Source of the DNA: an uncultured Lachnospiraceae bacterium
GTDB lineage: Bacteria > Bacillota > Clostridia > Lachnospirales > Lachnospiraceae
Reading direction: 5' to 3'
NCBI GenBank assembly: GCA_948794795.1
Contig: CAQGLR010000013.1
Coordinates: 1-64,000 of the forward strand
DNA: 64,000 nt
Position numbers and translations under genes: made by a program. The notes under the pieces are model-generated. The model had not been told where the DNA came from and ran no database searches. It saw only the letters and a list, made by a program, of their open reading frames with translations. Shown one piece after another: positions 26,738 to 36,709 of the stretch; the stretch's first letter is position 1; each line of letters opens with the position of its first letter.

Positions 26738-27223
26738 ATGCCGGATATGTTGGTTAAATTATATAATATTCCTAATTCATATGATATAGAAAAGAAGTTG
26801 TTGGAAGAAGGTATTAGAATAAAAAAAGCATTAGCACCTGACAGAAGTAAGATAGCAAGTTTCTCAAAAACATGTGCAAAAGAAGATTATTCAGATGAAG
26901 TAAATGCTGCTTTTTCTAATAACCCTATAACTTGTTATATAGCAACTAAGGAAAAGAAAATAATTGGTTTTGCATGTTATGAAGCAACTGCCAGAAATTT
27001 TTTTGGACCTATGGCTGTATTAGAAAATGAAAGGAAAAAGGGAATAGGAAAAGCATTATTATTAAAATCTCTCGAATCAATGCGGGAGCTTGGATATGCA
27101 TATGCTATTATAGGATGGCCTGCAAAATCTGCTATTGGTTTTTATAAGAAATGTGTAAGTGCAATTATGATTGATGAAAAATCTTCGGGAATATATAAAA
27201 GAATGATTGAAATTGATGATTAA
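26738..27223 (+). CDS. GNAT-family N-acetyltransferase
   Basis: 161 residues of GNAT fold. The acetyl-CoA P-loop is in NERKKGIGKALL (R/Q-x-x-G-x-G/A) preceded by the beta strand FGPMAVLE, and a C-terminal GFYKKC-type segment is typical. The acceptor is unknown. SD GGAGG with 6-nt spacing precedes ATG 26738. It is transcribed toward addB but separated from it by 74 bp of AT-rich DNA. Confidence 0.85.
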   Translation: MPDMLVKLYNIPNSYDIEKKLLEEGIRIKKALAPDRSKIASFSKTCAKEDYSDEVNAAFSNNPITCYIATKEKKIIGFACYEATARNFFGPMAVLENERKKGIGKALLLKSLESMRELGYAYAIIGWPAKSAIGFYKKCVSAIMIDEKSSGIYKRMIEIDD

Positions 27224-27297
27224 ATTTAGTTTTATGAAATTGTAATAGCCATGTAATTTATATAATATTTAATTATATTATTATTAAGGAGAGCAGA

Positions 27298-30200
27298 ATG
27301 TCATTACAGTTAATTTTGGGAGGTTCAGGCAGGGGCAAGACACATTTTATACAGCATATGGTTACAAAAGAAGCTTTTGAAAACCCTGGTAAGGAATATA
27401 TAATAATAGTACCTGAACAGTTTACAATGCAGACACAAAAGGAATTAATACAGTTAAGCCCATGTAAGGGCATTATGAATATAGATGTACAAAGTTTTGT
27501 CAGGCTTGCTTTCAGGATTTTTACTGAACTTGGTGCAGGTAATGAACCTGTACTTGATGATATGGGAAAGACTATGATACTTAAGAAAGTATTGCTTGAT
27601 AAACAAGATGAACTTGGATATTTTGGCAGGAATATACATAAAAAAGGTTATATTGCAGAGATAAAGTCTTTTCTGTCAGAGCTTGTCCAGTATGGCATTG
27701 ATGATGAAATGCTGGGCAAAATGATTAACAGTTCTTTGAAAAAGCCTGCACTTAGAAGGAAACTTGAAGATATGTCTGTTGCATACAGGGCATTTCTGGA
27801 TTATATAAATAATAATTATATTACTTCTGAAGAGGTTATAACTGTACTTTCAGAAATTGTAAACAGGTCAGAAATTATTAAAGGAAGTATAATATGTCTT
27901 GATGGTTTTACAGGTTTTACACCATTACAATATATGCTACTGGCAGAATTAATGAAGACTGCAGAAAAGGTGTTTGTGACAGTGGCAATAGATGACAGGG
28001 AACCTGTTACAAGTCTTGGGGCGAAACACCGTCTCTTCCATATGAGCAGGAAAACTATATGTAAGCTTAGGAATATTGCATATGAAAATAAAATTGAGGT
28101 ATGTGATGATATATGGACAAGTAAAAAGGATGAAAAAAGCAGGTTTGCAAATGCACCATCGCTGTCTGCACTGGAGAGAAATCTTTTCAGGTATCCGCTG
28201 GTTAAATATAATAATCCAGAGGAAATTTCAATCCATCTGTTAAAACAGCCAGGTGATGAGGTTTCATATATTATACAGGAAATAAAACATCTGCTTAGGG
28301 AAGATGGATGCAGGTACAGGGATATAGCTGTAATAGCTGGTGATTTACAGACATATGGCATAATTATTGATAATGAAATGAAACAGGCAGGTTTTCCTTG
28401 CTTTATTGACCAGAAGAAAAGTGTGCTTACAAATCCTTTTGTTGAAATGATAGATGCTATACTTGATATTTTTATAAAAGATTTTGCTTATAAAGATGTA
28501 ATGAGATATATTAAAGGGAGTTTTGCAGGAATTACTAAAGAACAGTCTGATATTACAGATAATTTTATACTTGCAACAGGTATAAGGGGACATAAGAAGT
28601 GGAATAAAGAGTGGGAAAGTGGGTATATATACCAAAGACGTACCGAAGAATCAAAGAAATATGCAGATGAAGTTTTAAATATTGTGCGTGAAAAAATAAC
28701 TGGATTATTAATGCCTGTTTATAAAGAAGTTATGCCAGGAAAGCATACAGTAAGACATTATGCAGAAGTTTTATGCAGGTTTTTTGATGAACAGGATTTT
28801 TACAGGATTATTATGGAAAGAGCGGCTTTATTTACTGAAAAAGGAGAACTTGGGCTTGCTGCTGAGTATGAACAGATTTATGGAATTGTATTATCTGTAT
28901 TGGACAGGCTTGTAGAACTTCTTGGTGATGAGAAAATGAGGCTTTCTGAATTTAAAGAGCTGCTTGACACAGGGTTTTCGGAAGCCAGGATAGGGCTTAT
29001 ACCTCCTGGCACAGACCAGATTGTTGCAGGTGATATTTCAAGGACACGTATTTCTGGTATTAAGTATTTATTTTTTATTGGTGTTAATGATATAAATATA
29101 CCTAAAGGAAATGGCAGCGGAGGTATATTGTCTGATTCAGAGAGAAGTTTTCTTTCTGATGGAAAGTTTGAAATAGCTCCAACATCAAGGGAACTTGTTT
29201 ACCAGGAACAGTTTTATTTATATCTTAATATGACAAAACCATCCAGACATCTCTATATTACATATTGTGAAACGGGCAATGATGGAAGGGCACAAAACCC
29301 GTCATATATAATAGAGAGGTTTATAAAAATGTTTCCTGGACTTAAGGTAGAGATGGAAGAAACCAGAAAAGATGCAGAACATATTTTGTCAAATGATATG
29401 GGGTTAAAGTATCTTATAGACGGGCTTAGAAAAGCTGATTATAGCAGTACACAGTGGTCTGAACTTTATAAGTTTTATACTGGAAATGATGGTTATAATG
29501 AAATACTTGGCCAACTGGTTAATGCATCATTTTACAGGGAAGTGAAAAGTAAAATTTCGGAAAGAGCCGCCAGGGCACTTTACCATGATGTGTTCTGTGG
29601 AAGCACTTCCCAGCTTGAACGTTATGCTGCTTGTGCATTTTCGTATTTTGCACAGTATGGGCTTAAACTTGAAGAAAGGGCAGAACATAAAGTAGAGTTT
29701 TTTGATATAGGAAATATTGTACATGAGGCTTTACAGAAATATACTGAAAAACTTCTTAAGAGTAAAAAGCAGTGGTGGGAACTGACAGAAGAAGAACAAC
29801 ATATACAGGCAGATGAGTGCCTGGATGAAGTTGTAAACAAATATAAGAACAGCCTTATGTATGAAACAGAGAGGGATACTTATATGGTAAAGAGGCTTAG
29901 AAAGCTTCTTATAAGGACTGTATGGGCTGTAACAGAACAGATGAAGCTTGGAAAATTTGATACTATAGAAAGTGAGTTTTCTTTTGATATAACAGAGGAT
30001 AACAGTAGTATTAATGAAAATAAAGAAAATATGATTCATCTTATAGGGCGTATAGACAGAATTGATGAGTATAAAGATGATAAATGTACTTATGTAAAAA
30101 TTGTTGATTACAAAACTGGCAAGAAAGACCTGTCACTTTCAGACCTTTATTATGGTCTCCAGATGCAGCTTGTTATTTACCTTAAGGCAGCAATGGATGC

Positions 30201-30717
30201 CAAGAAAGAAGAAAAGATTGTGATACCAGCAGGTGTGCTTTATTATAATATTGCCAATCCTGTACTGGAGGGAAAGTATGATAAAGACCAGATTAATAAT
30301 GAAATGTTAAAAAGCCTTAAAATGAGGGGTATAGTAAATGAGGATGACCCTGTACTTCCTTTACTTGATGCTAACTTTGAAGCAGAGCCAGGTGTACTGC
30401 CAGCTATGGTTTCATCAGTAGTTGCACCATTTGCAACTGATAAGGATGGTAATCTTAAAAAGGTGTCACAGGCAATTACAACAAAAGATTTTGATAATAT
30501 TATATCATATACGCAGAAGAATATTGCTGGGATGAGCAAAGAAATTATGGATGGAAAAACGGAAGTAAACCCATACAGGAAAAATGACACAGAAGGAAAA
30601 ACAGCATGTGATTATTGTGGATACAGGGGAATATGCAGGTTTGATGTGAGGATACCAGGTAATAATTACCGTGTACTTAACAAACTTAGTGATGATGATG
30701 TACTGAACAGGATATAA
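27298..30717 (+). CDS. addB: ATP-dependent helicase/nuclease subunit B
   Basis: 1139 residues. AddB pairs with AddA to resect double-strand breaks to a Chi-like site for RecA loading. Walker A is GGSGRGKTHF near the N-terminus. The C-terminal nuclease domain has VDYKTG (about 936-941) and the Fe-S staple cysteines C779 and C1104-x2-C1107-x5-C1113. Length fits the family. SD AAGGAGAG precedes the ATG. In most Firmicutes addA follows immediately; here a divergent acetyltransferase gene, a terminator and repeat element C separate it from addA (31921). Confidence 0.95.
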   Translation: MSLQLILGGSGRGKTHFIQHMVTKEAFENPGKEYIIIVPEQFTMQTQKELIQLSPCKGIMNIDVQSFVRLAFRIFTELGAGNEPVLDDMGKTMILKKVLLDKQDELGYFGRNIHKKGYIAEIKSFLSELVQYGIDDEMLGKMINSSLKKPALRRKLEDMSVAYRAFLDYINNNYITSEEVITVLSEIVNRSEIIKGSIICLDGFTGFTPLQYMLLAELMKTAEKVFVTVAIDDREPVTSLGAKHRLFHMSRKTICKLRNIAYENKIEVCDDIWTSKKDEKSRFANAPSLSALERNLFRYPLVKYNNPEEISIHLLKQPGDEVSYIIQEIKHLLREDGCRYRDIAVIAGDLQTYGIIIDNEMKQAGFPCFIDQKKSVLTNPFVEMIDAILDIFIKDFAYKDVMRYIKGSFAGITKEQSDITDNFILATGIRGHKKWNKEWESGYIYQRRTEESKKYADEVLNIVREKITGLLMPVYKEVMPGKHTVRHYAEVLCRFFDEQDFYRIIMERAALFTEKGELGLAAEYEQIYGIVLSVLDRLVELLGDEKMRLSEFKELLDTGFSEARIGLIPPGTDQIVAGDISRTRISGIKYLFFIGVNDINIPKGNGSGGILSDSERSFLSDGKFEIAPTSRELVYQEQFYLYLNMTKPSRHLYITYCETGNDGRAQNPSYIIERFIKMFPGLKVEMEETRKDAEHILSNDMGLKYLIDGLRKADYSSTQWSELYKFYTGNDGYNEILGQLVNASFYREVKSKISERAARALYHDVFCGSTSQLERYAACAFSYFAQYGLKLEERAEHKVEFFDIGNIVHEALQKYTEKLLKSKKQWWELTEEEQHIQADECLDEVVNKYKNSLMYETERDTYMVKRLRKLLIRTVWAVTEQMKLGKFDTIESEFSFDITEDNSSINENKENMIHLIGRIDRIDEYKDDKCTYVKIVDYKTGKKDLSLSDLYYGLQMQLVIYLKAAMDAKKEEKIVIPAGVLYYNIANPVLEGKYDKDQINNEMLKSLKMRGIVNEDDPVLPLLDANFEAEPGVLPAMVSSVVAPFATDKDGNLKKVSQAITTKDFDNIISYTQKNIAGMSKEIMDGKTEVNPYRKNDTEGKTACDYCGYRGICRFDVRIPGNNYRVLNKLSDDDVLNRI

Positions 30718-30807
30718 TATAAAACAGCTGCTATTATTATAATGGGTTCTTATTGTATTCTGGATATACAATAAGAAGATTATAATGTGGCAGCTGTTAA
30801 TATTTTA

Positions 30808-31413
30808 TTATATATTGATTTCCCTGTCTTTGTAGTAATATTTTTTATCATGTTCATTAATTTCACGCATAACTTTACAAGGGTTCCCAACGGCTATAAC
30901 ATCTGATGGTATATCTTTTGTTACTACACTTCCAGCACCAATAACTGTATTATCTCCTATAGTAACACCAGGAAGTATAATTGCACCTGCACCTATCCAG
31001 CAGTTTCTTCCAATATGGACAGGCATATTATACTGGTATATTTTTTCACGGAGTTCTGGAAGGATTGGATGTCCAGCAGTAGCGATTGTTACATTAGGGC
31101 CAATCATTGTATAATCACCAATATAAATATGTGTGTCATCTACACATGTGAGGTGGTAATTGGCATAAACCATCTTTCCAAAATGACAGTGTTTCCCACC
31201 AAAATTAGCATAAAAGGGAGCTTCAATATACACACCTTCGCCACAGTCACCAAGCATATCTTTTAACATCTGGCTTCTTTTTTCTGTTTCAGATGGTTTT
31301 GTCATATTATAGTCGCATAGTTTGTCCTGGTAAACCATTTGTTCTTTCATAATAGTTTCATCTCCTGGAAGATAAAGTTCACCAGTGTGAAGTTTTTCTT
31401 TCATATTACTCAT
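30808..31413 (-). CDS. Sugar O-acetyltransferase (maltose/galactoside acetyltransferase family)
   Basis: 201 residues: an N-terminal helical Mac domain (about 5-55) followed by left-handed beta-helix hexapeptide repeats (about 60-185). The probable catalytic base is H115 in TAGHP. IGAGSVVTKDIP and the GNPCKVMR end are typical of LacA/Maa enzymes. It acetylates sugars with acetyl-CoA. GGAGGT lies before the ATG. It is on the opposite strand from the addB and addA genes that flank it, which suggests an insertion or local rearrangement. Confidence 0.92.
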   Translation of the reverse strand: MSNMKEKLHTGELYLPGDETIMKEQMVYQDKLCDYNMTKPSETEKRSQMLKDMLGDCGEGVYIEAPFYANFGGKHCHFGKMVYANYHLTCVDDTHIYIGDYTMIGPNVTIATAGHPILPELREKIYQYNMPVHIGRNCWIGAGAIILPGVTIGDNTVIGAGSVVTKDIPSDVIAVGNPCKVMREINEHDKKYYYKDREINI

Positions 31414-31491
31414 TTAAAATACCTCCAAGTATTGATATGTAATGTAAAATATGATATATTATAAATATAGATTTATTTTACCAGATTTATA

Positions 31492-31532
31492 AGGATAAAA
31501 AATAGCCGCCACTACTCACAATAATGGCGGCT
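31492..31532 (-). terminator. Minus-strand terminator upstream of the acetyltransferase gene
   Basis: Arms AGCCGCCA (31504-31511) and TGGCGGCT (31525-31532), with TATTTTTTATCC following on the minus strand. No minus-strand gene lies ahead of it, so it either insulates the promoter below or ends an unannotated transcript from 31.5-31.65 kb. Confidence 0.75.
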
Positions 31533-31647
31533 GCCTTTATATAAACAAAGTTAAGTAACCTGTTGTAAGGGCAGAGCTGCTTCTATGCTTTCCCTTATAT
31601 ATATTTAATATAACATATAACATAAAAATGTACAATAATAAAATATT

Positions 31648-31874
31648 TTGAGTTTCCCCATTTTTTAAATTACCCAAAGACTATATTACTCTGGCGGATT
31701 CCAAATGTTTTACCAAAAGGCAGCTGTTATGGGGACGCTGGTGCTTAAGCCTTGTTCTTTAAGGCTTTATGCACCACTGCGTATCCCATCCAAGTGCAAA
31801 CGTGCTGCTGTTGGTAAACATTTGGAATTGCCAGAGTCAAGATATTTATGTATTAAAAAAGTGGGGAAACTCAA
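31648..31874 (+). repeat. Structured repeat element, copy C
   Basis: About 227 bp with inverted ends TTGAGTTTCCCC and GGGGAAACTCAA, matching copy B's ends, and near-identical inner arms (TTCCAAATGTTTTACCAA with TTGGTAAACATTTGGAA). The core GGTGCTT...TATGCACC encloses a hairpin AAGCCTT/AAGGCTT. The third arm is a different sequence from A and B (AGTGCAAACGTGCTGCTG). It ends 46 bp before the addA start, so it probably lies in that leader. Confidence 0.87.
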
Positions 31875-31920
31875 ATAAAATATATTTGTTAAAGGAATAG
31901 AAAGGCTGGGTATTTAATAT

Positions 31921-34900
31921 ATGGGAGAAGCAAAGTGGACAGAAGAGCAGGAACTTGTAATAAACCTCCGTGACAGGAATATCCTTGTATCTGCAGCAGC
32001 GGGGTCAGGTAAAACAGCTGTACTTGTAGAAAGAATTATAAAGATTATATCAGACAAAAGCCGGCCTGTTGATATAGACAGGCTGCTTGTAGTTACTTTT
32101 ACAAAAGCAGCAGCAGCGGAAATGAGAAACCGTGTTGGTGACGCAATAGAAAAGATGCTTATAGAAAATCCTGATGATGAACATCTCCAAAGGCAGGCAA
32201 CCCTTCTGCATAATGCACAGATAACTACTATAGACAGTTTCTGCCAGAATATTATACGTAATTATTTTCATGTAATTGATTTAGACCCGTCTTTCAGGGT
32301 TGCAGATGAGAATGAACTGGCAATAATGAAAACAGATATTATGGAAGAACTTCTGGAAATGAAATACCAGGAAAGCAGGGAAAATGGCAACCAGAATTTC
32401 CTTGATTTTACAGAAAGTTTTTCTCCTGGCAGGACAGACAGTAATATTGAAGAACTTGTTTTAAGGCTTTTTAATATATCCATGAGCTATCCATGGGCAG
32501 ATGAATGGCTTGAAAGCTGTGTGGGTATGTATGCATGTAGTTCTATGGATGAATTTGAAGAAACTGTATGGATGAAAGAGCTTAAAAAGTATATAAGTGA
32601 TTGTTTATCTGATTATATGGCAACAGCACAAAAAGCATTAGAAATCTGTAATAGCGGTGGTGGTCCTGCAAATTATTGTGGTGCTATAGAATCTGATATA
32701 AAGCAGATTGGAATAGTAATGCAGGCAGATACTTATGCAGGTTATTATAAAGCTTTTGGCATGCTTAATCCAGCAAGGCTTTCTGCAAAACGTGACCCAG
32801 GAATTATACCAGAGAAAAAAGAAGAAGTTAAAGCACTTAGGGAAAGTTACCAGAAAAATGGTTTGCAGGTGCTTAAGAAGAATTTCTTTTTCCAAGAACC
32901 AGAGGAGATGCTTGCAGATATTAAGGCTATGTTTCCATTGGTAAAAGAACTTATAAATCTTGTAAGAGATTTTTCTTCTATGTTTGCAGAAAGGAAAAGA
33001 GAAGAAGGATTACTTGACTTTGCAGATATGGAACATTTTGCGCTGGATATACTTATATCTAAAGAGAATGGGGAAGTAAAGCCAAGTGAAGTTGCATGTG
33101 AGTTACAGGAATTTTATGAAGAAATTATGACTGATGAGTACCAGGACAGTAACTTTGTACAAGAGCTTATACTTACAAGCCTTTGCCGTGCACCAGGGAA
33201 TAAACCATATCTTTTTATGGTAGGTGATGTTAAACAGAGTATATACCAGTTCCGTCTCGCAAGACCTGAGCTGTTTATGAAGAAATATAATAGTTATACA
33301 GTTGGCAAGGGTCCATACCAGAGAATAGATTTGCATAAAAATTTCAGGAGCAGGGAAATTGTGCTTAACTCTGCTAATTATATTTTTGAAAATATTATGA
33401 AAGAATGTCTTGGTGGTATTAATTATGATAATGATGCAAAGCTTGTACCAGGCAGGGATTATGAAAGTACAGATTTGAATATTTCTAAAAAGACAGATGT
33501 AATTCTTATTGAACAAAAGAGTGAAGATGCAGAAAATATTGAGAAACGTGTACTTGAAGCAGCATCAATAGGTGAACGTATACGTGGGATGGTACAAGGG
33601 GATAATCCTCTTTATGTAAGTGGAAAAGATGGTTACAGGCGTGCAGAATATAAGGATATTGTAATTCTTTTAAGAAGTATGAGCGGGTGGTCAGAAGAAT
33701 TTATAGAGACTTTGGCAGATATGGGAATACCCGCATATTCTGATACAAAGACAGGTTATTTTTCTGCAATAGAGGTCTGTACTGTACTTGATTTCTTACG
33801 TATTATTGATAATCCAAGACAGGATATACCTCTTGTGGCTGTATTACGTTCTGTTATTGGAAATATAACGGATGAAGAACTTGCATGTATTGCATCAGTT
33901 CCACGTACATTAAATTATATGGACGGAATACAGCTTTTTATTAAATTATATAGTGATAAAAAAGATATTAACATAGATGAAGATTTAGAAAATAATTTTG
34001 AAAAATATATTGATAAAATTCCTGCTAGTTATGAGGAAGGAAAAAAACTTGCGGATAAACTAGAGAAGTTCTGTAATATGCTTTTACGTTACCAGGATAT
34101 GGCAGGGTATTCTTCTGTATATGAGATATTACAATGTATTTATAAAGAAACAGGTTATTATAATATTATGTCTGCTATGCCTGCTGGTGAAAAGCGTGCA
34201 GCAAACCTTGATATTCTTTTACAGCAGTCAGTTGAATTTACAGAAAATGGACATAGGGGGATTTTTGGATTTACACATTATATTGAAAGGCTTAATAAAT
34301 CAAATATTGATTTTGGAGAAGCTTCTGTTAATGGAGAAAATACTAATGCAGTAAGGATTATGAGCATACATAAAAGTAAGGGACTCCAGTTTCCAGTTGT
34401 ATTTGTGGCAGGAATGGGGAAACATTTTAACTTACAAGATGCAAGAAAGGCTACAATAATTGATGCTGATTATGGTGCAGGAGCTGATTATATTGACCTT
34501 GAATTAAGGATTAAACAGCCAGTCCTTATGAAGAAGTTTATGGCTAACCAGATTAAAAAGAATACCCTTTCTGAGGAAATAAGGATACTTTATGTTGCAC
34601 TTACACGTGCAGAAGAGAAACTGGTACTTACTGGCACGGCAGCAGGTGTTGAAAAGAAAATAGAAAAATGGAGAAATAAAAGCGGAAACCATAATATGAC
34701 CTCTCTTCTAAGTGCACAGACATATTTTGACTGGATTATGCCTGTACTGCTTAATGGGGGATTTATAGCTGATATTTTATTTGATATTATCACAGAAGGA
34801 CAGAGTGATATTATCACAGAAGAAAAAGAAGGGCTTGAGAGGAGTATTGATAATTATAAACTTCTTAAGAACTGGGATACAGAGGTGGTTTATAATGAAA

Positions 34901-35637
34901 ATATGGCTGTAGAAATACAAAGCCAGTTAGGTTATAATTATCCTTACTTAAGTGAACAGCAGCTTCCAGTTAAAGTGTCAGTTACTGAAATTAAAAGGCT
35001 TGCTGCCCAGAAAGCAGAGATTCTTAGTGGTGACGAAGATAGTATTACAGATTTATCTGGTTATGTTGTTGCACCAAAAGCCCGTTTTATGAAGGATACA
35101 AGTAAGATAACAAATACAGAAAAGGGTACATTATACCATCTTGTAATGGAACATCTGCCATATAGTGAATTGAATGATAGTTTTGATTTTGGAAAGTTTA
35201 TAGAAAATATGTGTGACAGTGGTTATATGGAAAAGGAAGAGGCATTGGTAATTAATGCAGATAAGTTTAAGGCTTTTTATAAAAGCAGTATTTGCAGACG
35301 TATGTGCCAGGCGCAGGCAAATGGAAGCTTAAAAAGGGAACAGCCTTTTATAATAGGGCTTCCAGCATCGGAAATTTATAGTGGGACTGGCACTGGATGT
35401 ACAGAGATTGTGCTTATGCAAGGTATTATTGATGCATTTTTTGAAGAGGACGGGGAGATTGTTCTTGTTGATTATAAAACTGATTTTGTTAAAAAGGGTG
35501 ATAGTAAAGAACTTCTGGAGAAGTATGGACAGCAGCTTAGTTATTATGCAAGGGCACTTGAAAATATAACTGGTAAAAGAGTTAAAGAAAAGATTATTTA
35601 TTCATTTGCACTTGGTAATGAAGTGTGTGTGGGATAA
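31921..35637 (+). CDS. addA: ATP-dependent helicase/nuclease subunit A
   Basis: A 1238-residue UvrD/RecB-type helicase with nuclease domain. Walker A is AAGSGKTA (K31), helicase motifs include DEYQDSN, and the C-terminal RecB-like nuclease motif is LVDYKTD (D1184, K1186). With AddB it forms the break-resecting helicase-nuclease. The ATG at 31921 follows a weak site (AAAGG/AGGCTGGG), and its promoter is probably in or after repeat element C. A bidirectional terminator follows. Confidence 0.95.
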   Translation: MGEAKWTEEQELVINLRDRNILVSAAAGSGKTAVLVERIIKIISDKSRPVDIDRLLVVTFTKAAAAEMRNRVGDAIEKMLIENPDDEHLQRQATLLHNAQITTIDSFCQNIIRNYFHVIDLDPSFRVADENELAIMKTDIMEELLEMKYQESRENGNQNFLDFTESFSPGRTDSNIEELVLRLFNISMSYPWADEWLESCVGMYACSSMDEFEETVWMKELKKYISDCLSDYMATAQKALEICNSGGGPANYCGAIESDIKQIGIVMQADTYAGYYKAFGMLNPARLSAKRDPGIIPEKKEEVKALRESYQKNGLQVLKKNFFFQEPEEMLADIKAMFPLVKELINLVRDFSSMFAERKREEGLLDFADMEHFALDILISKENGEVKPSEVACELQEFYEEIMTDEYQDSNFVQELILTSLCRAPGNKPYLFMVGDVKQSIYQFRLARPELFMKKYNSYTVGKGPYQRIDLHKNFRSREIVLNSANYIFENIMKECLGGINYDNDAKLVPGRDYESTDLNISKKTDVILIEQKSEDAENIEKRVLEAASIGERIRGMVQGDNPLYVSGKDGYRRAEYKDIVILLRSMSGWSEEFIETLADMGIPAYSDTKTGYFSAIEVCTVLDFLRIIDNPRQDIPLVAVLRSVIGNITDEELACIASVPRTLNYMDGIQLFIKLYSDKKDINIDEDLENNFEKYIDKIPASYEEGKKLADKLEKFCNMLLRYQDMAGYSSVYEILQCIYKETGYYNIMSAMPAGEKRAANLDILLQQSVEFTENGHRGIFGFTHYIERLNKSNIDFGEASVNGENTNAVRIMSIHKSKGLQFPVVFVAGMGKHFNLQDARKATIIDADYGAGADYIDLELRIKQPVLMKKFMANQIKKNTLSEEIRILYVALTRAEEKLVLTGTAAGVEKKIEKWRNKSGNHNMTSLLSAQTYFDWIMPVLLNGGFIADILFDIITEGQSDIITEEKEGLERSIDNYKLLKNWDTEVVYNENMAVEIQSQLGYNYPYLSEQQLPVKVSVTEIKRLAAQKAEILSGDEDSITDLSGYVVAPKARFMKDTSKITNTEKGTLYHLVMEHLPYSELNDSFDFGKFIENMCDSGYMEKEEALVINADKFKAFYKSSICRRMCQAQANGSLKREQPFIIGLPASEIYSGTGTGCTEIVLMQGIIDAFFEEDGEIVLVDYKTDFVKKGDSKELLEKYGQQLSYYARALENITGKRVKEKIIYSFALGNEVCVG

Positions 35638-35640
35638 ATA

Positions 35641-35676
35641 AAAAAGCGGGCATTACCAGGCCCGCTTTTTATTTTT
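35641..35676. terminator. Bidirectional terminator between addA and the convergent binding-protein gene
   Basis: Arms AAAAAGCGGGC and GCCCGCTTTTT around an 8-nt loop, with T-rich tails in both directions. It serves addA on the plus strand and the sugar-sensing operon on the minus strand; the latter's last stop codon lies within its tail. Confidence 0.92.
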
Positions 35677-36694
35677 TATCTTCATCAAGAAAATCATTAA
35701 CATTATGGCTTGTAACTTTAGAATAAGGCAGATAAGTATATTTATTGGTTATTTCTTTTTTAGATATAATTTCAACAGCCAGTTTTGCTATTGCGGCTGC
35801 TTGTCCTTCTTTATCATTGTATACAGTTCCTGCAAGTTCAAGGTCTTTTACTGCATTTAATCCAACATCAGTTCCATCTATTCCAAAAAATACAGGTAAA
35901 GCAGATTCTGTATAGTTTAATTTTTTATATGCATCAATAGCTCCAAGAGCCATATCATCATTATTTGCCAGGACAAGTTCAATATTATTCTGGTGCTGGC
36001 TTATTATATGCATCATACGGTTCTGTGCCTGTGCACGGTTCCAGTTTGCAATGCCACAGCATAGCTTTTCAAGTTCAATGCCATTATTTTTTAAGGTGTC
36101 AACTGCATTTTCTGTGCGGATAATGGCATCCTGGTGGCCAGGTTCTCCTTCAAGCACTGCATATTGGATTTTTCCGTCTTTATTCCGGTCTATATTTTTA
36201 TTTGCCTGTATTGCACTCAAAGCAAGTTCACCTTGCATTATACCAGACTGTTTTGCATCTGCACCAACATAATAAAGCATTTCCCAACGCATCATATCTT
36301 CTGCGACGGGTTCCCTGTTAAAGAAGATAATTGGTACATTATTTTCTTTAGCAAGGTTAATAATTTCTGATGGGTCTGCCCTGTCTACAAGATTTACACA
36401 AAGTACATTACAGCCAGCATTAATTAGTTCCTGTACCTGGTCATCCTGTGTACGTTGTGAACCAGCAGCATCCCGTATTGTCATTGTAACTTCAAAATTA
36501 TCATTTTCAAATTGGCTGAGTTTATCTTTAAGACATGTAACAAGCTGGTTAATAAATGTATCACTTTGGTTATAACATGTTATTCCAAGATGAAGTTTAT
36601 CTGGTGTATCTTGTTGCTGTTTTCCACAGGCACATAGTAGTATTAGGCTTGTACAAAAGATAATTGCTGATATCCAAATATTTTTAAATTTCAT
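35669..36694 (-). CDS. MglB-like galactose/hexose-binding lipoprotein
   Basis: 341 residues. A lipoprotein signal peptide (LILLCAC, lipobox Cys about 23) is followed by a periplasmic-binding fold of the galactose/ribose class. An EF-hand-like calcium loop DRNKDGKIQ (about residue 170) is typical of MglB. It is shorter than the transport MglB encoded at 44672, and it is last in a YesN-YesM-binding-protein operon rather than with the permease. A role in sensing or in feeding the mgl transporter is inferred. Confidence 0.85.
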   Translation of the reverse strand: MKFKNIWISAIIFCTSLILLCACGKQQQDTPDKLHLGITCYNQSDTFINQLVTCLKDKLSQFENDNFEVTMTIRDAAGSQRTQDDQVQELINAGCNVLCVNLVDRADPSEIINLAKENNVPIIFFNREPVAEDMMRWEMLYYVGADAKQSGIMQGELALSAIQANKNIDRNKDGKIQYAVLEGEPGHQDAIIRTENAVDTLKNNGIELEKLCCGIANWNRAQAQNRMMHIISQHQNNIELVLANNDDMALGAIDAYKKLNYTESALPVFFGIDGTDVGLNAVKDLELAGTVYNDKEGQAAAIAKLAVEIISKKEITNKYTYLPYSKVTSHNVNDFLDEDKK

Positions 36695-36709
36695 AAAATA
36701 CCTCTGTTT

